Source of the DNA: Actinopolymorpha cephalotaxi
Lineage (GTDB): Bacteria > Actinomycetota > Actinomycetes > Propionibacteriales > Actinopolymorphaceae
Direction: 5' to 3'
DNA length: 64,000 bases
Assembly (NCBI RefSeq): GCF_013408535.1
Contig: NZ_JACBZA010000001.1
Location: 1,634,850 to 1,698,849, forward strand
Positions 41,070-50,242 of the stretch are shown one piece after another. Numbering within the stretch: the first letter of the stretch is position 1; the number at the start of each line of letters is the position of its first letter. The notes below the pieces were generated by a model, which was not told the origin of the DNA, did not search any database, and saw only the letters and a program-made list of their open reading frames with translations. Position numbers and translations under genes: made by a program.

Positions 41070-42485
41070 TCACCCTGCCGGCCGACGCTCCGCTTCCCGG
41101 CCGGCCATCCCAACCTCCGCCGGCCGTACTTCCGCCGGCAACGCCCCGGCAGGCCGTACCTCCGCCGGCAACGCTCCCGCCGGGCCAGGTACCCGCGGCG
41201 CCCCCGGACCGGCGATCGCCAGGTCGTTCACCGGCTCCGGCGTTGGTCGGCCCTCTTGGCGCGCGGCCGGATCCCGGCCGACCACGGCAGCCGCCGCGAC
41301 CCCGGCGGCCACACCGGCCCCGACCAGCACCCCTCGACTCGACGTCGCCTGGGCGATCACCCCGGCGAGCAGAAGGGCCAGGGCCTGGCCGAGTTGCAGT
41401 GCGGTGTTGGCCAGGCCGACCACCCGGCCCCGGGCGCCGGCGGGCACCAGCCCGACGATGGCGGCCTGAAGCTGGGCGACGTGCCCCATCGCCAGACCGG
41501 CCAGCAGCAACGCCGCCACCACGAGCACAGCCGGCCCGGCCAGCCCCGCCGCCGCGATGCACAGCCCGACCGCGACCGCCCCCGGAGCCACCAGGCGTTC
41601 CCGCGTCGGTGTGGACATCCGCCCCACCACGAGCAGACCGACCGCGCTGCCCAGCGGCGGTGCCGCGAGCAGGATGCCCGCGCCCTGTTCGCCCAGCCGG
41701 AGTTCGGCTGCGAGCGGCAGGGCGAGTCCCTCCGCGGTGGCCAGGACCGTCGGCCCCAGGAACAGCAGGCAGAACAGGCTCGGCATCCGGGCGGTGTCCC
41801 GGACGACCCGCAGGCCCTGCCAGGTGTCGCGCAGGATCGGCTGACGCGTGCCCGCGGGACGGGCCGGCGCCGGCCGCGGCACGACGAACACCGCGAGCAG
41901 GACGGCGGAGACGGCGTACGCCAGTGCGTTGACACCGAGTGCCGCGGGCGAGCCGATGAGGACGACGACGAACCCGCCGGCCGCGAAGCCGATCACCTGG
42001 ACGGCCTGCTGGCTGGTGGCGACCAGAGCGTTTCCGGCGGCGAACCGCTCGGTGGGCAGGACGTCGGCCAGGATCGCCGTCCGTGCGGCTCCGAACGGCA
42101 CCCGGAAGAACTCCGCGAGCAGGAGCAGGGCGAGCGCCAGCGGAATGTTGTCGCCGAGGAACGCGATCAGCCCCGTGACCACGGCTCGTACGACGTCACA
42201 CGTGATCAGGAGGCCGCGCCGGGGCAACCGGTCGGCCAGGGTGGACAGCACCGGGCCGCCCAGCAGGCCGGGCAGGTAGGTGACGGCGAACGCCACCGCG
42301 GCCAGGGCGGCCGACCGGGTGCGTTCGTAGACGAGGGCGGCCAGAGCGAACTTTCCCAGCTGACCGCCGATCCGCGAGGCGACGTCCGCGACGAACAGCC
42401 CCGAGAACTCGTGGTTTCGGAGCAGGCCGCGATAGCCGGTCTGGGCCGGCCCAGCGGACTCGTCGGTACCCCTCACCTTGTGCAT
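41070..42485 (-). CDS. MFS transporter
   Basis: About 471 aa with twelve predicted membrane segments. LFVADVASRIGGQLGKFALA, VLSTLADRLPRRGLLIT (the A-motif loop) and EFFRVPFGAARTAILADVLP resemble MFS proteins of the macrolide-efflux/DHA3 type. Likely an exporter, substrate unknown. The start is unsettled: ATG 42485, GTG 42476 (better spaced to AGGA) or ATG 42518 all remain open. The last 55 residues are a Pro/Ala/Glu-rich tail containing a 30-bp repeat. It is transcribed away from the LexA-box promoter region. Confidence 0.83.
   Translation of the reverse strand: MHKVRGTDESAGPAQTGYRGLLRNHEFSGLFVADVASRIGGQLGKFALAALVYERTRSAALAAVAFAVTYLPGLLGGPVLSTLADRLPRRGLLITCDVVRAVVTGLIAFLGDNIPLALALLLLAEFFRVPFGAARTAILADVLPTERFAAGNALVATSQQAVQVIGFAAGGFVVVLIGSPAALGVNALAYAVSAVLLAVFVVPRPAPARPAGTRQPILRDTWQGLRVVRDTARMPSLFCLLFLGPTVLATAEGLALPLAAELRLGEQGAGILLAAPPLGSAVGLLVVGRMSTPTRERLVAPGAVAVGLCIAAAGLAGPAVLVVAALLLAGLAMGHVAQLQAAIVGLVPAGARGRVVGLANTALQLGQALALLLAGVIAQATSSRGVLVGAGVAAGVAAAAVVGRDPAARQEGRPTPEPVNDLAIAGPGAPRVPGPAGALPAEVRPAGALPAEVRPAEVGMAGREAERRPAG
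41122..41181. repeat. 30-bp repeat in the MFS C-terminal tail
   Basis: Two nearly perfect 30-bp units (GGCCGTAC-TCCGCCGGCAACG core) encode the repeated residues AGALPAEVRP on the minus strand. Confidence 0.75.
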
Positions 42486-42728
42486 CCTGCCGCAACAAAG
42501 ACACTGTGCGTGCGACATTCTTCACAGAAAATCACCAAAGTTCGCCGCTGCCCGGATTCTGTCCCGTTGACGGCGGTCGCCGACCCGCCGCCCCCGGCGC
42601 TGACTGCACCCCGGCGATCGGCGTCGGCCGGGAGTGTCGGTGGTCACCGCAAGACTGGCGCCATGGCAGTACGTGGGTGTCACGCGAGGCTCCGCGCCAC
42701 CTCGCCCGGGCGAACGCACCGGGTCCGG

Positions 42729-42757
42729 TTGACGGCGACGGCCCGGTGGGTTAACTT
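42729..42757 (+). promoter_or_regulatory. Strong sigma-70-type promoter, LexA-controlled
   Basis: TTGACG (42729-42734), a 17-nt spacer and TAACTT (42752-42757) form the best canonical promoter in this region; the start should lie near 42764. The LexA box follows immediately. Confidence 0.75.
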
Positions 42758-42763
42758 CTCTCG

Positions 42764-43034
42764 TAGGTCGAACGTATGTTCGAGCTGCCGATTCGGGGGA
42801 GCCGAGCGATCTCCCGAGTCGGTTCGCGAAGTCCGACGGGGGTGGCTCGTCCCTGCCCCCGCTGGATCGCCGTTGACCCCGGGCGGGACGCGCAGGGGCA
42901 GGGGAAAGCGTCCCGCCCGGTTCGGCGGCAGGCGAGCTCGGCGGCTCATCGGCGCCGGTGCCGACGGGCAGCACGCAGGCTCCGTCCCGGCCACGGCCGG
43001 GGTGGGCGCTCCGAGGCAACGGAAGGGCTAACTC
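42764..43034 (+). other. Long structured 5' leader of the HEPN gene
   Basis: About 270 nt between the LexA-box promoter and ATG 43035. Two stable hairpins are visible: 42790-42800 pairing with 42810-42820 (11 pairs, one G-T wobble and one G-T), and 42879-42891 with 42908-42920 (13 perfect pairs, purine-rich 16-nt loop). No family domain is coded here. It could be a regulatory leader or a small RNA. Confidence 0.5.
42768..42783. promoter_or_regulatory. LexA (SOS) box
   Basis: TCGAACGTATGTTCGA is a perfect palindrome fitting the actinobacterial/Bacillus-type SOS consensus GAAC-N4-GTTC with symmetric TC/GA flanks. It covers about +4 to +19 of the promoter at 42729-42757, a repressing position. 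Confidence 0.8.
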
Positions 43035-43529
43035 ATGCGCACACAGTCGAGTCCGTCGTTCCAGGCTCCACTCGGGCCGAGCGTCTTCGAGGCGCTCGAC
43101 CGGGCCCGGGCGTCGCTGGCCGAGGCGCGGATGGCCGAGCTCGCGACCGAGCGCTACTCCGCCGCCCACATCGCCGCTCTGCGCACGGCGGCAGCCGTCC
43201 TGGCCGCGCGCACCGGGCCGGCCGTTCGCCGCGGTCGCCGCGACGCGTGGACACTGCTGGCCCGGGTCGCCCCGGAGCTCGCGGAGTGGGCGGCGTTCTT
43301 CGCCGCCGGAGCCGGCAAGCGCGCGGCGGCCGAGGCAGGACTCCCCAGAGCGGTGACCGACCGGGACGCCGACGATCTGGTCCGCGACGTCGAGCGCTTC
43401 ATCGCGGTGGTCGAGGCAATGCTGGAGCTGCCGCACCAGCCCTCGCTGCCGCATCAGTCCGACCCGGCCGACGGCGATCGCCTGGGCCGGACGGGCCTAC
43501 GGGTCCACGGCCCGGGGGCGGCCGCCTGA
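43035..43529 (+). CDS. SAV_6107-type HEPN domain protein
   Basis: 164 aa, mostly helical. SVFEALDRARASLAEARMAE, ERYSAAHIAALRTAAAVLAA and DADDLVRDVERFIAVVEAML follow the pattern of the SAV_6107 HEPN family found near the dcw cluster in many actinobacteria. HEPN domains often belong to RNases or nucleotide-binding proteins; I do not see a clear R-x4-6-H catalytic motif, so activity is uncertain. ATG 43035 has GGAAGGG upstream. Its nearest promoter carries a LexA box, suggesting damage induction. A hairpin at 43531-43563 follows, then the methyltransferase gene. Confidence 0.78.
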   Translation: MRTQSSPSFQAPLGPSVFEALDRARASLAEARMAELATERYSAAHIAALRTAAAVLAARTGPAVRRGRRDAWTLLARVAPELAEWAAFFAAGAGKRAAAEAGLPRAVTDRDADDLVRDVERFIAVVEAMLELPHQPSLPHQSDPADGDRLGRTGLRVHGPGAAA

Positions 43530-43595
43530 CGAGTGGCGGGTTACCCGCGCGGATGAGCCACTCGCCTCACCGGCGCCCACGTCGCAACACCCCCT

Positions 43596-43601
43596 TAGGC
43601 T
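43596..43601 (+). promoter_or_regulatory. Likely -10 element TAGGCT for the methyltransferase gene
   Basis: TAGGCT lies 38 nt before GTG 43640, between the hairpin after the HEPN gene and the GGAGG ribosome site. Confidence 0.45.
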
Positions 43602-43639
43602 GGTGACGCCAGTCATCCAGCCCAGAGGAGGGCCGTTTC

Positions 43640-44449
43640 GTGCCCGAGCGCAGCCTGGACGTCGAAGGTGGCGCCGCTCACCGGGCCGCCGACTCCCTCA
43701 GCGGTTCGGCGCCCGGACGCCGCCGGTCGCTTCGGGACGAGGTGCTCGGACGCCTGGTCCGAGCAGCCCTCGACGACCAGGTGGCCAAGTCCGGCCGGTC
43801 TGCCCTCCGGGTGGTCGACGCCGGCGGCGGCACCGGGCACCTCGCGGTCCCGATCGCGCGCATGGGCCACCAGGTGACTGTCGTCGATCCGAGCCCCGAC
43901 TCCCTGGCCGCGCTCGAACGCCGGGCCGCGGAGGCGCGCGTCACCGAAAGAGTCCAGGCGGTGCAGGGCGACGCGGTGGGCCTGCGGGACCTTCTCGGCG
44001 AGGAGACCACCGACCTGGTGCTCTGCCACAGCGTGCTGGAAGTGGTCGACGATCCGCAGGTGGCCGTGCACGAGATGGCGCGTGTGCTGCGGCCCGGGGG
44101 AGCGCTCAGCCTGGTGGCGGCCAACCGCTACGCCGCAGTGCTGGCCAAGGTCCTGGGCGGCCACCTCGACCAGGCGCGGGCGGCACTCGACGCCGCCGAC
44201 GACCCGGTGGAGGCCGGCCCGACGCCGCGCCGCTTCACTCCCGAGCAACTACGCGATCTCGCCGAGAACGCCGGACTCGCGGTGGTCGATGAACGCGGCG
44301 TGAGGGTCTTCGCCGATCTGCTGCCGGCCGGCCTGGCCGACGAGCCCGGGGCGACGGCCGCCCTGCTCGACCTGGAGTCACAGGCCTCGGCACATCCGAA
44401 GTTTCGCGCCCTGTCCGCCCAGCTCCACCTGCTCGCCCGCAGGCAGTGA
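43640..44449 (+). CDS. SAM-dependent methyltransferase (SmtA/CmoA-like)
   Basis: 269 aa. Motif I is LRVVDAGGGTGHLAVPIARM, motif II VTVVDPSPDSLAALERRA, then QAVQGDAVGL, DLVLCHSVLEVVDDPQVAVH and RVLRPGGALSLVAANRY, a complete class I SAM fold. A C-terminal extension (RRFTPEQLRDLAENAGLAVV to LHLLARRQ) resembles SmtA-like enzymes. The acceptor is unknown. GTG 43640 has GGAGG 8-9 nt upstream. It follows the HEPN gene by 110 nt with a possible promoter of its own. Confidence 0.85.
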   Translation: MPERSLDVEGGAAHRAADSLSGSAPGRRRSLRDEVLGRLVRAALDDQVAKSGRSALRVVDAGGGTGHLAVPIARMGHQVTVVDPSPDSLAALERRAAEARVTERVQAVQGDAVGLRDLLGEETTDLVLCHSVLEVVDDPQVAVHEMARVLRPGGALSLVAANRYAAVLAKVLGGHLDQARAALDAADDPVEAGPTPRRFTPEQLRDLAENAGLAVVDERGVRVFADLLPAGLADEPGATAALLDLESQASAHPKFRALSAQLHLLARRQ

Positions 44450-44450
44450 T

Positions 44451-44483
44451 CCCGGCCGGCGGGCCTGAAGCCGCCGGCTCGGG
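44451..44483 (+). terminator. GC hairpin after the methyltransferase gene
   Basis: CCGGCGG (44456-44462) pairs with CCGCCGG (44471-44477), extended by CCCG/CGGG outer pairs. A second, AT-richer hairpin (44605-44611 with 44618-44624) lies further on, before the DUF3040 gene. Confidence 0.55.
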
Positions 44484-44665
44484 TACGGTGTCGGTGGGAA
44501 GCATCGCTTCGAACGTCGCCATGCGGACAGAGGTCGTCGTAGCCGACTTTTACCCGCCGGTACCGTCGAAGGTGCAAGGTCGGCTACCGTGCCGTTCCGA
44601 GCCTGCCTAGACTTTCATCTAGGCTCATTGAAGATCGAACACGGCAGCGTCCCGTTGGAGGTCAG

Positions 44666-45136
44666 GTGCCTCTCTCTGACCACGAGCAGCGACTGCTCGA
44701 GCAGATGGAGCGGGCCCTTGCCGCCGAGGACCCGAAGTTGGCCTCGGCGTTGCGGGGGGTCGATCTGCGCACGCGTCAACGTCGGCGTGCCGTGATCGGA
44801 GCCGCCGTCTTCGTCGTCGGCATGGTGTTGATGCTGGGCGGCGCGATCATGATGACCACCCGCCAGAGCTCGGGCTTCGTCGCGGTGAGCGTGCTCGGCT
44901 TCCTGGTCATGCTGGTCTCCGCCTATTACGTCGCGACCAGCCTGCGGCACATGCCCGCGGCCGGTGAGACGACCAAGGTGGTGCCGCTTCGCGGGCGCGG
45001 ACAGCGACCACGCGGCGGCCAGGCGAAGCCGAGCGGACAGGCGAAGCCGAAGGCCCGCCGCCCCAAGCCCAGCGGCACCTTCATGCAGCGCGTCGAAGAA
45101 CGCTGGCGGCGCCGCCGCGAAACCGGCGGGTACTGA
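44666..45136 (+). CDS. DUF3040 family membrane protein
   Basis: 156 aa. PLSDHEQRLLEQMERALAAEDPKLASALRG is the DUF3040 signature, followed by two hydrophobic segments (VIGAAVFVVGMVLMLGGAIMM and GFVAVSVLGFLVMLVSAYYVA) and a Lys/Arg/Gly-rich basic tail. Function unknown; it is a conserved neighbour of the actinobacterial dcw cluster. GTG 44666 has GGAGG 4-5 nt upstream. The 248-nt gap that follows, up to the convergent transglutaminase gene, shows no feature. Confidence 0.9.
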   Translation: MPLSDHEQRLLEQMERALAAEDPKLASALRGVDLRTRQRRRAVIGAAVFVVGMVLMLGGAIMMTTRQSSGFVAVSVLGFLVMLVSAYYVATSLRHMPAAGETTKVVPLRGRGQRPRGGQAKPSGQAKPKARRPKPSGTFMQRVEERWRRRRETGGY

Positions 45137-45384
45137 CCGACCGGCCTCCCGCCTCGGCCCGGTCCGCCGTGCCGTCCGCCTGCCTCCCATGCACCCTCGC
45201 CGTGCCCACCTCGCCGTGCTGCCTACCTCCACGCACCCCGCCGTACCCACGTCGGCGTTGCCGCGTCGGCCGCAGATGTGGCGCCCACCGCGGCGACCGG
45301 AGCTCGGTACCCGCGCCCCGCGGCGAACCGTCTGCAGGTGGTGCGGTGCCCGGAGTTCGGCGGACGGTGCCCGGCGACGGAAGC

Positions 45385-47742
45385 TCAGCGGCTGGTGCCG
45401 GCCATCCGGCCGCGTCGCACCCGGCGGGCAAGGCGCGGCCCGAGCGTGTCCACCCGGTCCAGCAGCCCGGTCACCGGAGACCACAGCGCCGGCAGCCGAC
45501 GCCACAGGGAGACCGGCGCCAGCCACGCCCTGAGCCGGTGCGCTCTGGTCAGCTGACCGGACAGCGCCCGGGTCACCGTGACCACCGCCGCGCGCACGTC
45601 ACCGACGTCGCCCGGAGTCGGGGCGTACCGACCGCGTTCGACCGCGTCGACCACGGTCCGAAGCGCCTGGTGCGCTGACGCCGGAAGCCGGTCGGCCAGT
45701 CGGACTCCGGCTGCCCGCGGGGTCGTGGCGTTGTCCCACGGGACGCCGAGGTCGGTCGTCACGTCGGCGAGCTCCCGCCAGGCGGCCTCGACCAGTCGTT
45801 CCGGGTCGCGTTGCGACAACCGGGACCGCCGGATCCCGACCCGGGTCAGCATCGGCATGGCCACGACCAGGAGCACCGCCAGAACGCCCAGCACGGGCAG
45901 CACATCGAACGACGGGCCGGTCGGTGTGGTGGGTACGGCGTTGATGTTGTCGTGCCGGTTGGGCAGCGGCGTCGGCGACGACGACGGGTTGCGGTTCTGT
46001 CGCGGGTCCTCGGGGTTGTCGCGCTGGTCGGGAACCGGGGTGTTCGGCGTGGCGGTGTCCGGGACGGTCCAGACCGGAGCGACGCCGGTCTGCGACTGCG
46101 GGGTCGGCTCGAACCGCACCCATCCGTATCCCGCGAAGTACAGCTCGGGCCAGGCGTGGGAGTCGTGGGAGGTCACCAGCCAGCGCCCGTCGGCCTGCCG
46201 GGTGCCCGGCATGTAGCCGACGCTCACCCGGGCGGGGATGTCGAGCGAGCGCGCCATGATGGCCATGGTGGCGGCGAACTGCTCGCAGTAGCCGCGCCGG
46301 TCGGCGAGGAACTCGAGCATGGCCGACCCGCCGTGGCCGGGCTGGACCTCGAGGTCGTAGATGAAGTCGTTGCGGAACCACGTCTGCAGCGCCACCGCCT
46401 TGTCGTAGGCGGTCCGCGCCTTGGCGGTCTCGGTCCGGGCCAGCCGCAGCACTTCCTTGGGGATGTTCGGCGGGAGCTTGGTGTAGCGGTCGAACACCGC
46501 GGCCGGCGGGGGCCCGGCGTTTCGCAGCTCGGCCGGGGTGTAACCGACATCCAGGGTGCGTACGTCGTAGGAGAGCCCGGCCGACTCCTGACCGCGGAGC
46601 ACGATGTCCAGCGTCGCCGGGTCGTACCCCCAGTCGGCCGTCGTCTTCACCGCGGTCGGGGGGTACGGCGTCGGCAGCCACCTCGACTGCAGCGAGTCGG
46701 CCACCTGGAACTTCGTCGTCACCGCGGTCTTCGCGACGTTGCTCCGCAGCCCCGGCGGGTCGGGGAGCCGCCCGTAGTCGGAACGGTCGGGGGTGACGTT
46801 GCTGACGTTGCGGGGCGAGGGCCGCCACCGGTCGCCGTCGAACTCGTCCAGCGTGACGAGCTTGATGTAGTCGGGGGAGTTCGTGCCGGTGGTGTACGTC
46901 ATCACCGGGAAGTCCTGTGGACGCTTCAGGTCGCGTTTGAGGTCGACGATCGGGTTGTTCACCTTGATCGTGCGGCTGGCCGGTCCGAGCCCGCCGCCCT
47001 CCCCGCGCCCCAGCACGCTCTCCGGAAGCGTCGGCACGACCGCGGGTACGACCACCGCGAGCCCGATCACCGCGGCGCTCACCCGCCGGCCGGTCTGCCC
47101 GAGCAGCGACGTCTGCACCGTCTCCTGCGGCCCGGCGACGTCGTCGGCGAGGCCGATCACGCGTCCCCATCGGCCGAGGCGTTCGCGGCCCTCGCCGAGC
47201 AGCAGGACGACGTACCCGATCGCGGCGGGAATGAACGCGAGCGCGGAGATGCCGCCGGAGACCGTGGTGGCCGGGATGCTGTAGACGAGGAGCAGCGGCA
47301 GGCCCGCCCACGGGGTCAGCCGGTAGGTCGCCGCCAGCAGGTCCACGGCGATCGCCACCAGGCCGATGCCGATCGCCGTCACCATCACCAGGTCGGCGTC
47401 ATAGGGGACCGGCGCGGCGTAGCGCACCACGATCAGCAGCCCGTCGTTGATGCGGTGGGCCAGCGCCAGCACCGACTCGCCGGTGGGCAGGAAGCCGAAC
47501 CGCAGGTCGTGGGGTGCGTAGACCAGCACGAACGCCCAGCCGAGCGCGGCCAGCTGCCCGACGGGCACGAGCAGCCGGGGAGTACCGACCTGGCGCAGGA
47601 CGAACCCGATCGTGGTGACGAACAGCGCCGCCAGCACGGTCGACCACAACCACTCGGTGGTGGCGTACGCGGGGAACAGTGCGAGCGAGGCGAGGACGGT
47701 GGCGAGGAAAGCCGAGAGGCTCCGGCGAAGCGCGCTGCTCAT
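45385..47742 (-). CDS. TgpA-like transglutaminase membrane protein (DUF3488/transglutaminase/DUF4129)
   Basis: 785 aa. The N-terminal ~230 residues hold six or so membrane segments (DUF3488 region). An extracytoplasmic transglutaminase-like core has the catalytic Cys in [14 protein letters not shown] (about 482), His in [13 protein letters not shown] (about 525) and the Asp position near [12 protein letters not shown] Pro/Asn/Thr-rich linker leads to another span (about 615-635) and a cytosolic DUF4129 module ([20 protein letters not shown]). Family members may crosslink or cleave peptides at the envelope. ATG 47742 overlaps the DUF58 stop. Last gene of the MoxR-DUF58-TgpA operon. Confidence 0.9.
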   Translation of the reverse strand: MSSALRRSLSAFLATVLASLALFPAYATTEWLWSTVLAALFVTTIGFVLRQVGTPRLLVPVGQLAALGWAFVLVYAPHDLRFGFLPTGESVLALAHRINDGLLIVVRYAAPVPYDADLVMVTAIGIGLVAIAVDLLAATYRLTPWAGLPLLLVYSIPATTVSGGISALAFIPAAIGYVVLLLGEGRERLGRWGRVIGLADDVAGPQETVQTSLLGQTGRRVSAAVIGLAVVVPAVVPTLPESVLGRGEGGGLGPASRTIKVNNPIVDLKRDLKRPQDFPVMTYTTGTNSPDYIKLVTLDEFDGDRWRPSPRNVSNVTPDRSDYGRLPDPPGLRSNVAKTAVTTKFQVADSLQSRWLPTPYPPTAVKTTADWGYDPATLDIVLRGQESAGLSYDVRTLDVGYTPAELRNAGPPPAAVFDRYTKLPPNIPKEVLRLARTETAKARTAYDKAVALQTWFRNDFIYDLEVQPGHGGSAMLEFLADRRGYCEQFAATMAIMARSLDIPARVSVGYMPGTRQADGRWLVTSHDSHAWPELYFAGYGWVRFEPTPQSQTGVAPVWTVPDTATPNTPVPDQRDNPEDPRQNRNPSSSPTPLPNRHDNINAVPTTPTGPSFDVLPVLGVLAVLLVVAMPMLTRVGIRRSRLSQRDPERLVEAAWRELADVTTDLGVPWDNATTPRAAGVRLADRLPASAHQALRTVVDAVERGRYAPTPGDVGDVRAAVVTVTRALSGQLTRAHRLRAWLAPVSLWRRLPALWSPVTGLLDRVDTLGPRLARRVRRGRMAGTSR

Positions 47743-49220
47743 GACGCCTGTCCTCCCCAGGGTTCCTCGCGGGCGGCCGGGGGAGCCGGGGAGTCGTTCG
47801 CCACCCCGGCCAGGAACCCGGGCACGGCGGGCGGTGCCGGCGAGGACGATGAGTACGCGGAGGACGCAGCCGCGGGGGACGCGGCCGCGGGGGACGCAGC
47901 CGCGGGGGACGCGGCCGCGGGGGACGCGGACGACCCGGGCGCTGCGGCCTCCTCGCCGAGCATCAGCTGGGACCAGGCAGCCGGAACGCTCGTGCCGTGC
48001 CTGACCACGCAGACCCGCCACCCGCCGTGGCGCAGCATCCGCACACTCTCCGCGAGTTGCTCGGCCACCGCCTGGGGCGAGCGCTCGTTGCCGGCCGCCC
48101 ACGACGGGGTGTCGACGACGATCGCGAACGCCGTGTTGGAGCGTTGCCGAGCCTGCACCAGCGCCTGGGCCTCGGCGGGGGTGACGACCCCGAGCACCGC
48201 CACCAGCAGGCCGTGCGAACCGTCACTGCTCGCCGTCAGGGACGTCTGGGACAGGTGCCCGATCGACGACGGGCCGACCACGGCGAGCGCGTCCAGGATC
48301 TGTCCCTCGGACTCCACCGACGGGCCCGACTCCCGCGCGGTCGCCAGCACCGACGCGCCGGCGTCGGTCAGCAGGCGTACGGAGAAACCGCGGCGCAGCA
48401 GGTGCACGCCGACGGAGCCGGCCGCGCTCACCGCCCACTCGAACGACGACGTCGCGCCGCTGCCGCGATGGCTGATCCGGCGGGTGTCCAGGAACACGGT
48501 GGCGCGGCTCTGCCAGGGCTGTTCCTCGCGCCGGACCATGAGTTCCCCGCGGCGGGCGCTGGACCGCCAGTGCACCCGGCGCAGGTCGTCACCGTCGCGG
48601 TACTCGCGGACGGTGACGTCCTCCTCGCCGTCGGCGGACACCGCGCGCTGGTTGTTCTCGCCGCTGCTGGACCACTCACCGGCCGCCTTGGCCGACGGGA
48701 GGTCGTGCACCCGCGGCGTCACCAGGAACACCTCCTGGGCGCGGAAGGACCGGGACATCTCCACCAGCCCGAACGGGTCGGTGACCCGCAGGGTCAGGGG
48801 GCCGACCGTGAACCGGCCGCGGGCCTCCGACCGCACGGGGTAGGTGACGTCGCGGCGCCACCGGGCCGACATGCGGTCCAGGACGAACCGCGGCTTGGAA
48901 CCGAGGAGGTACGGCACCTGGTCCTCGAGGAGCAGCAGGCCGGTGGGCATCCGGCCGACGTTCTCCAGCCGCAGGCGTACGGTCGCCTGCTCGCCGACCT
49001 GCACCCGCACCGGTTCGATCGTCCGCGAGGCGGCGATGCGGTAGCGGGTGCGGGTGACCACGAGGACGGTCACCAGCGGAAGGGCGAGGAGGAACACCGC
49101 CACCCGGAGGAGGTCCTTCTGCCCGAGGGCGACGGCGCAGACCGCGGCGGCGACACCCGCGGCGAGAAAGGCCCGGCCGCGGGTGGTGAGGGAAGAGAAC
49201 CGTCCCCCCATCCGGGTCAC
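47739..49220 (-). CDS. DUF58 domain protein
   Basis: 493 aa. Two membrane segments lie near the N-terminus ([15 protein letters not shown] and [16 protein letters not shown]); the DUF58 core is [20 protein letters not shown] followed by [16 protein letters not shown], and a von Willebrand-like half follows. I start at GTG 49220, which overlaps the MoxR stop as GTGA; ATG 49211 is three codons in. The C-terminal ~60 residues are an Ala/Ser/Pro tail encoded by a 15-bp tandem repeat. DUF58 and MoxR proteins act together, probably in assembling or activating envelope complexes. Confidence 0.88.
   Translation of the reverse strand: MTRMGGRFSSLTTRGRAFLAAGVAAAVCAVALGQKDLLRVAVFLLALPLVTVLVVTRTRYRIAASRTIEPVRVQVGEQATVRLRLENVGRMPTGLLLLEDQVPYLLGSKPRFVLDRMSARWRRDVTYPVRSEARGRFTVGPLTLRVTDPFGLVEMSRSFRAQEVFLVTPRVHDLPSAKAAGEWSSSGENNQRAVSADGEEDVTVREYRDGDDLRRVHWRSSARRGELMVRREEQPWQSRATVFLDTRRISHRGSGATSSFEWAVSAAGSVGVHLLRRGFSVRLLTDAGASVLATARESGPSVESEGQILDALAVVGPSSIGHLSQTSLTASSDGSHGLLVAVLGVVTPAEAQALVQARQRSNTAFAIVVDTPSWAAGNERSPQAVAEQLAESVRMLRHGGWRVCVVRHGTSVPAAWSQLMLGEEAAAPGSSASPAAASPAAASPAAASPAAASSAYSSSSPAPPAVPGFLAGVANDSPAPPAAREEPWGGQAS
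47863..47922. repeat. 15-bp tandem repeat in the DUF58 C-terminal tail
   Basis: Four units of GACGCRGCCGCGGGG, alternating A and G at the sixth base (so also two perfect 30-bp units), encode SPAAA four times on the minus strand. Confidence 0.9.
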
Positions 49221-50242
49221 CGAGAGCGGCGGTGCGGGTCGGGGACCGGAACGGTCCGCACCAGGTCGGTGACGACCTGCTCTGCCGAACGCCGGGCGAT
49301 CTGGGCCTCCGCGGCCGGCAGCAGGCGGTGCGCGAGGACCGGCACGGCGAGCGCCTGCAGGTCGTCGGGCAGGACGTACTCCCGGTCGTCGAGCGCGGCC
49401 GCCGCCCGGGCGGCCCGGACGAGGTGCAGGGTCGCCCGCGGCGAGGCGCCGAGTCGCAGGTCGGGGGAGTTGCGGGTGGCGGTCACCAGCGCGATGGCGT
49501 ACTCCTTGACCGCGGGGGAGACGTAGACGCCCTGCACGATGTCGACCAGCTTGGCGACCTCGCGGGCGTCGGTGACCGGCTCCAGGTCGTCCAGAGGAGA
49601 AGCCGACCCGTGGGCGTCGAGCATCTCCAGCTCGGCCTGGGGGCTCGGGTAACCCATCGAGACGCGGGCCATGAACCGGTCGCGCTGCGCCTCGGGCAGG
49701 GGATAGGTGCCCTCCATCTCGATGGGGTTCTGCGTCGCGATGACCATGAACGGCGCGTCGAGGTGGTAGGTCGTCCCGTCGACGGTGACCTGGCGCTCCT
49801 CCATGCACTCCAGCAGCGCCGACTGCGTCTTGGGCGACGCGCGGTTGATCTCGTCACCGACCACGATGTTGGCGAAGATGCCACCCGGCCGGAACTCGAA
49901 GTCGTGCGTCTCCTGGTTGTAGACCGACACTCCCGTGACGTCGCTCGGGAGCAGGTCGGGAGTGAACTGCACCCGGCGTACGGAACAGTCGATCGAACGC
50001 GCCAGCGCCTTGGCGAGCATCGTCTTGCCCACGCCGGGCACGTCCTCGATAAGCAGATGACCTTCGGCGAGCAGGACCGTCAGCGCGGTCCTCACCACGT
50101 CGGGCTTGCCCTCGATCACGCGCTGGACCGCGTCGCGGACACGGCCCGCGGTCTGTGCGAGATAGGGGAAGTCCGCCGCCGGAGCCCAGCGCGGCTCCTC
50201 CGGTCGCCTCGTCGGCTCGAACGTCGGGCCGGTCGACACCAT
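49217..50242 (-). CDS. MoxR-family AAA+ ATPase
   Basis: 341 aa chaperone-like ATPase. Walker A is [18 protein letters not shown] (about residue 67), Walker [21 protein letters not shown], sensor 1 [20 protein letters not shown] and the arginine region [15 protein letters not shown] 50242 is chosen: GAGG lies 6 nt upstream and the preceding codons are unsupported. It heads the leftward operon with DUF58 and the transglutaminase, each joined by a 4-nt overlap. It diverges from mraZ across a 940-bp gap. Confidence 0.93.
   Translation of the reverse strand: MVSTGPTFEPTRRPEEPRWAPAADFPYLAQTAGRVRDAVQRVIEGKPDVVRTALTVLLAEGHLLIEDVPGVGKTMLAKALARSIDCSVRRVQFTPDLLPSDVTGVSVYNQETHDFEFRPGGIFANIVVGDEINRASPKTQSALLECMEERQVTVDGTTYHLDAPFMVIATQNPIEMEGTYPLPEAQRDRFMARVSMGYPSPQAELEMLDAHGSASPLDDLEPVTDAREVAKLVDIVQGVYVSPAVKEYAIALVTATRNSPDLRLGASPRATLHLVRAARAAAALDDREYVLPDDLQALAVPVLAHRLLPAAEAQIARRSAEQVVTDLVRTVPVPDPHRRSR

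Noticed and set aside
42859-42920. C-rich and G-rich stem loops suggesting a 6C RNA or RNase P RNA
   Set aside because: The paired C-rich loops of 6C RNA are not formed on the plus strand, and the conserved RNase P core sequence is missing.
42776-43606. Open frame starting with ATG inside the LexA box
   Set aside because: Its start overlaps the operator, it lacks a ribosome site and its product is low-complexity; it runs through the HEPN gene in another frame.
44500-44530. TTCGAACGTC near 44510 as a second SOS box
   Set aside because: Only one half-site is present; the GTTC half is absent at the required distance.
45811-48843. Rightward 1010-residue frame opposite the transglutaminase and DUF58 genes
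   Set aside because: Antisense shadow; Arg/Gly/Pro-rich composition with no recognisable domain.
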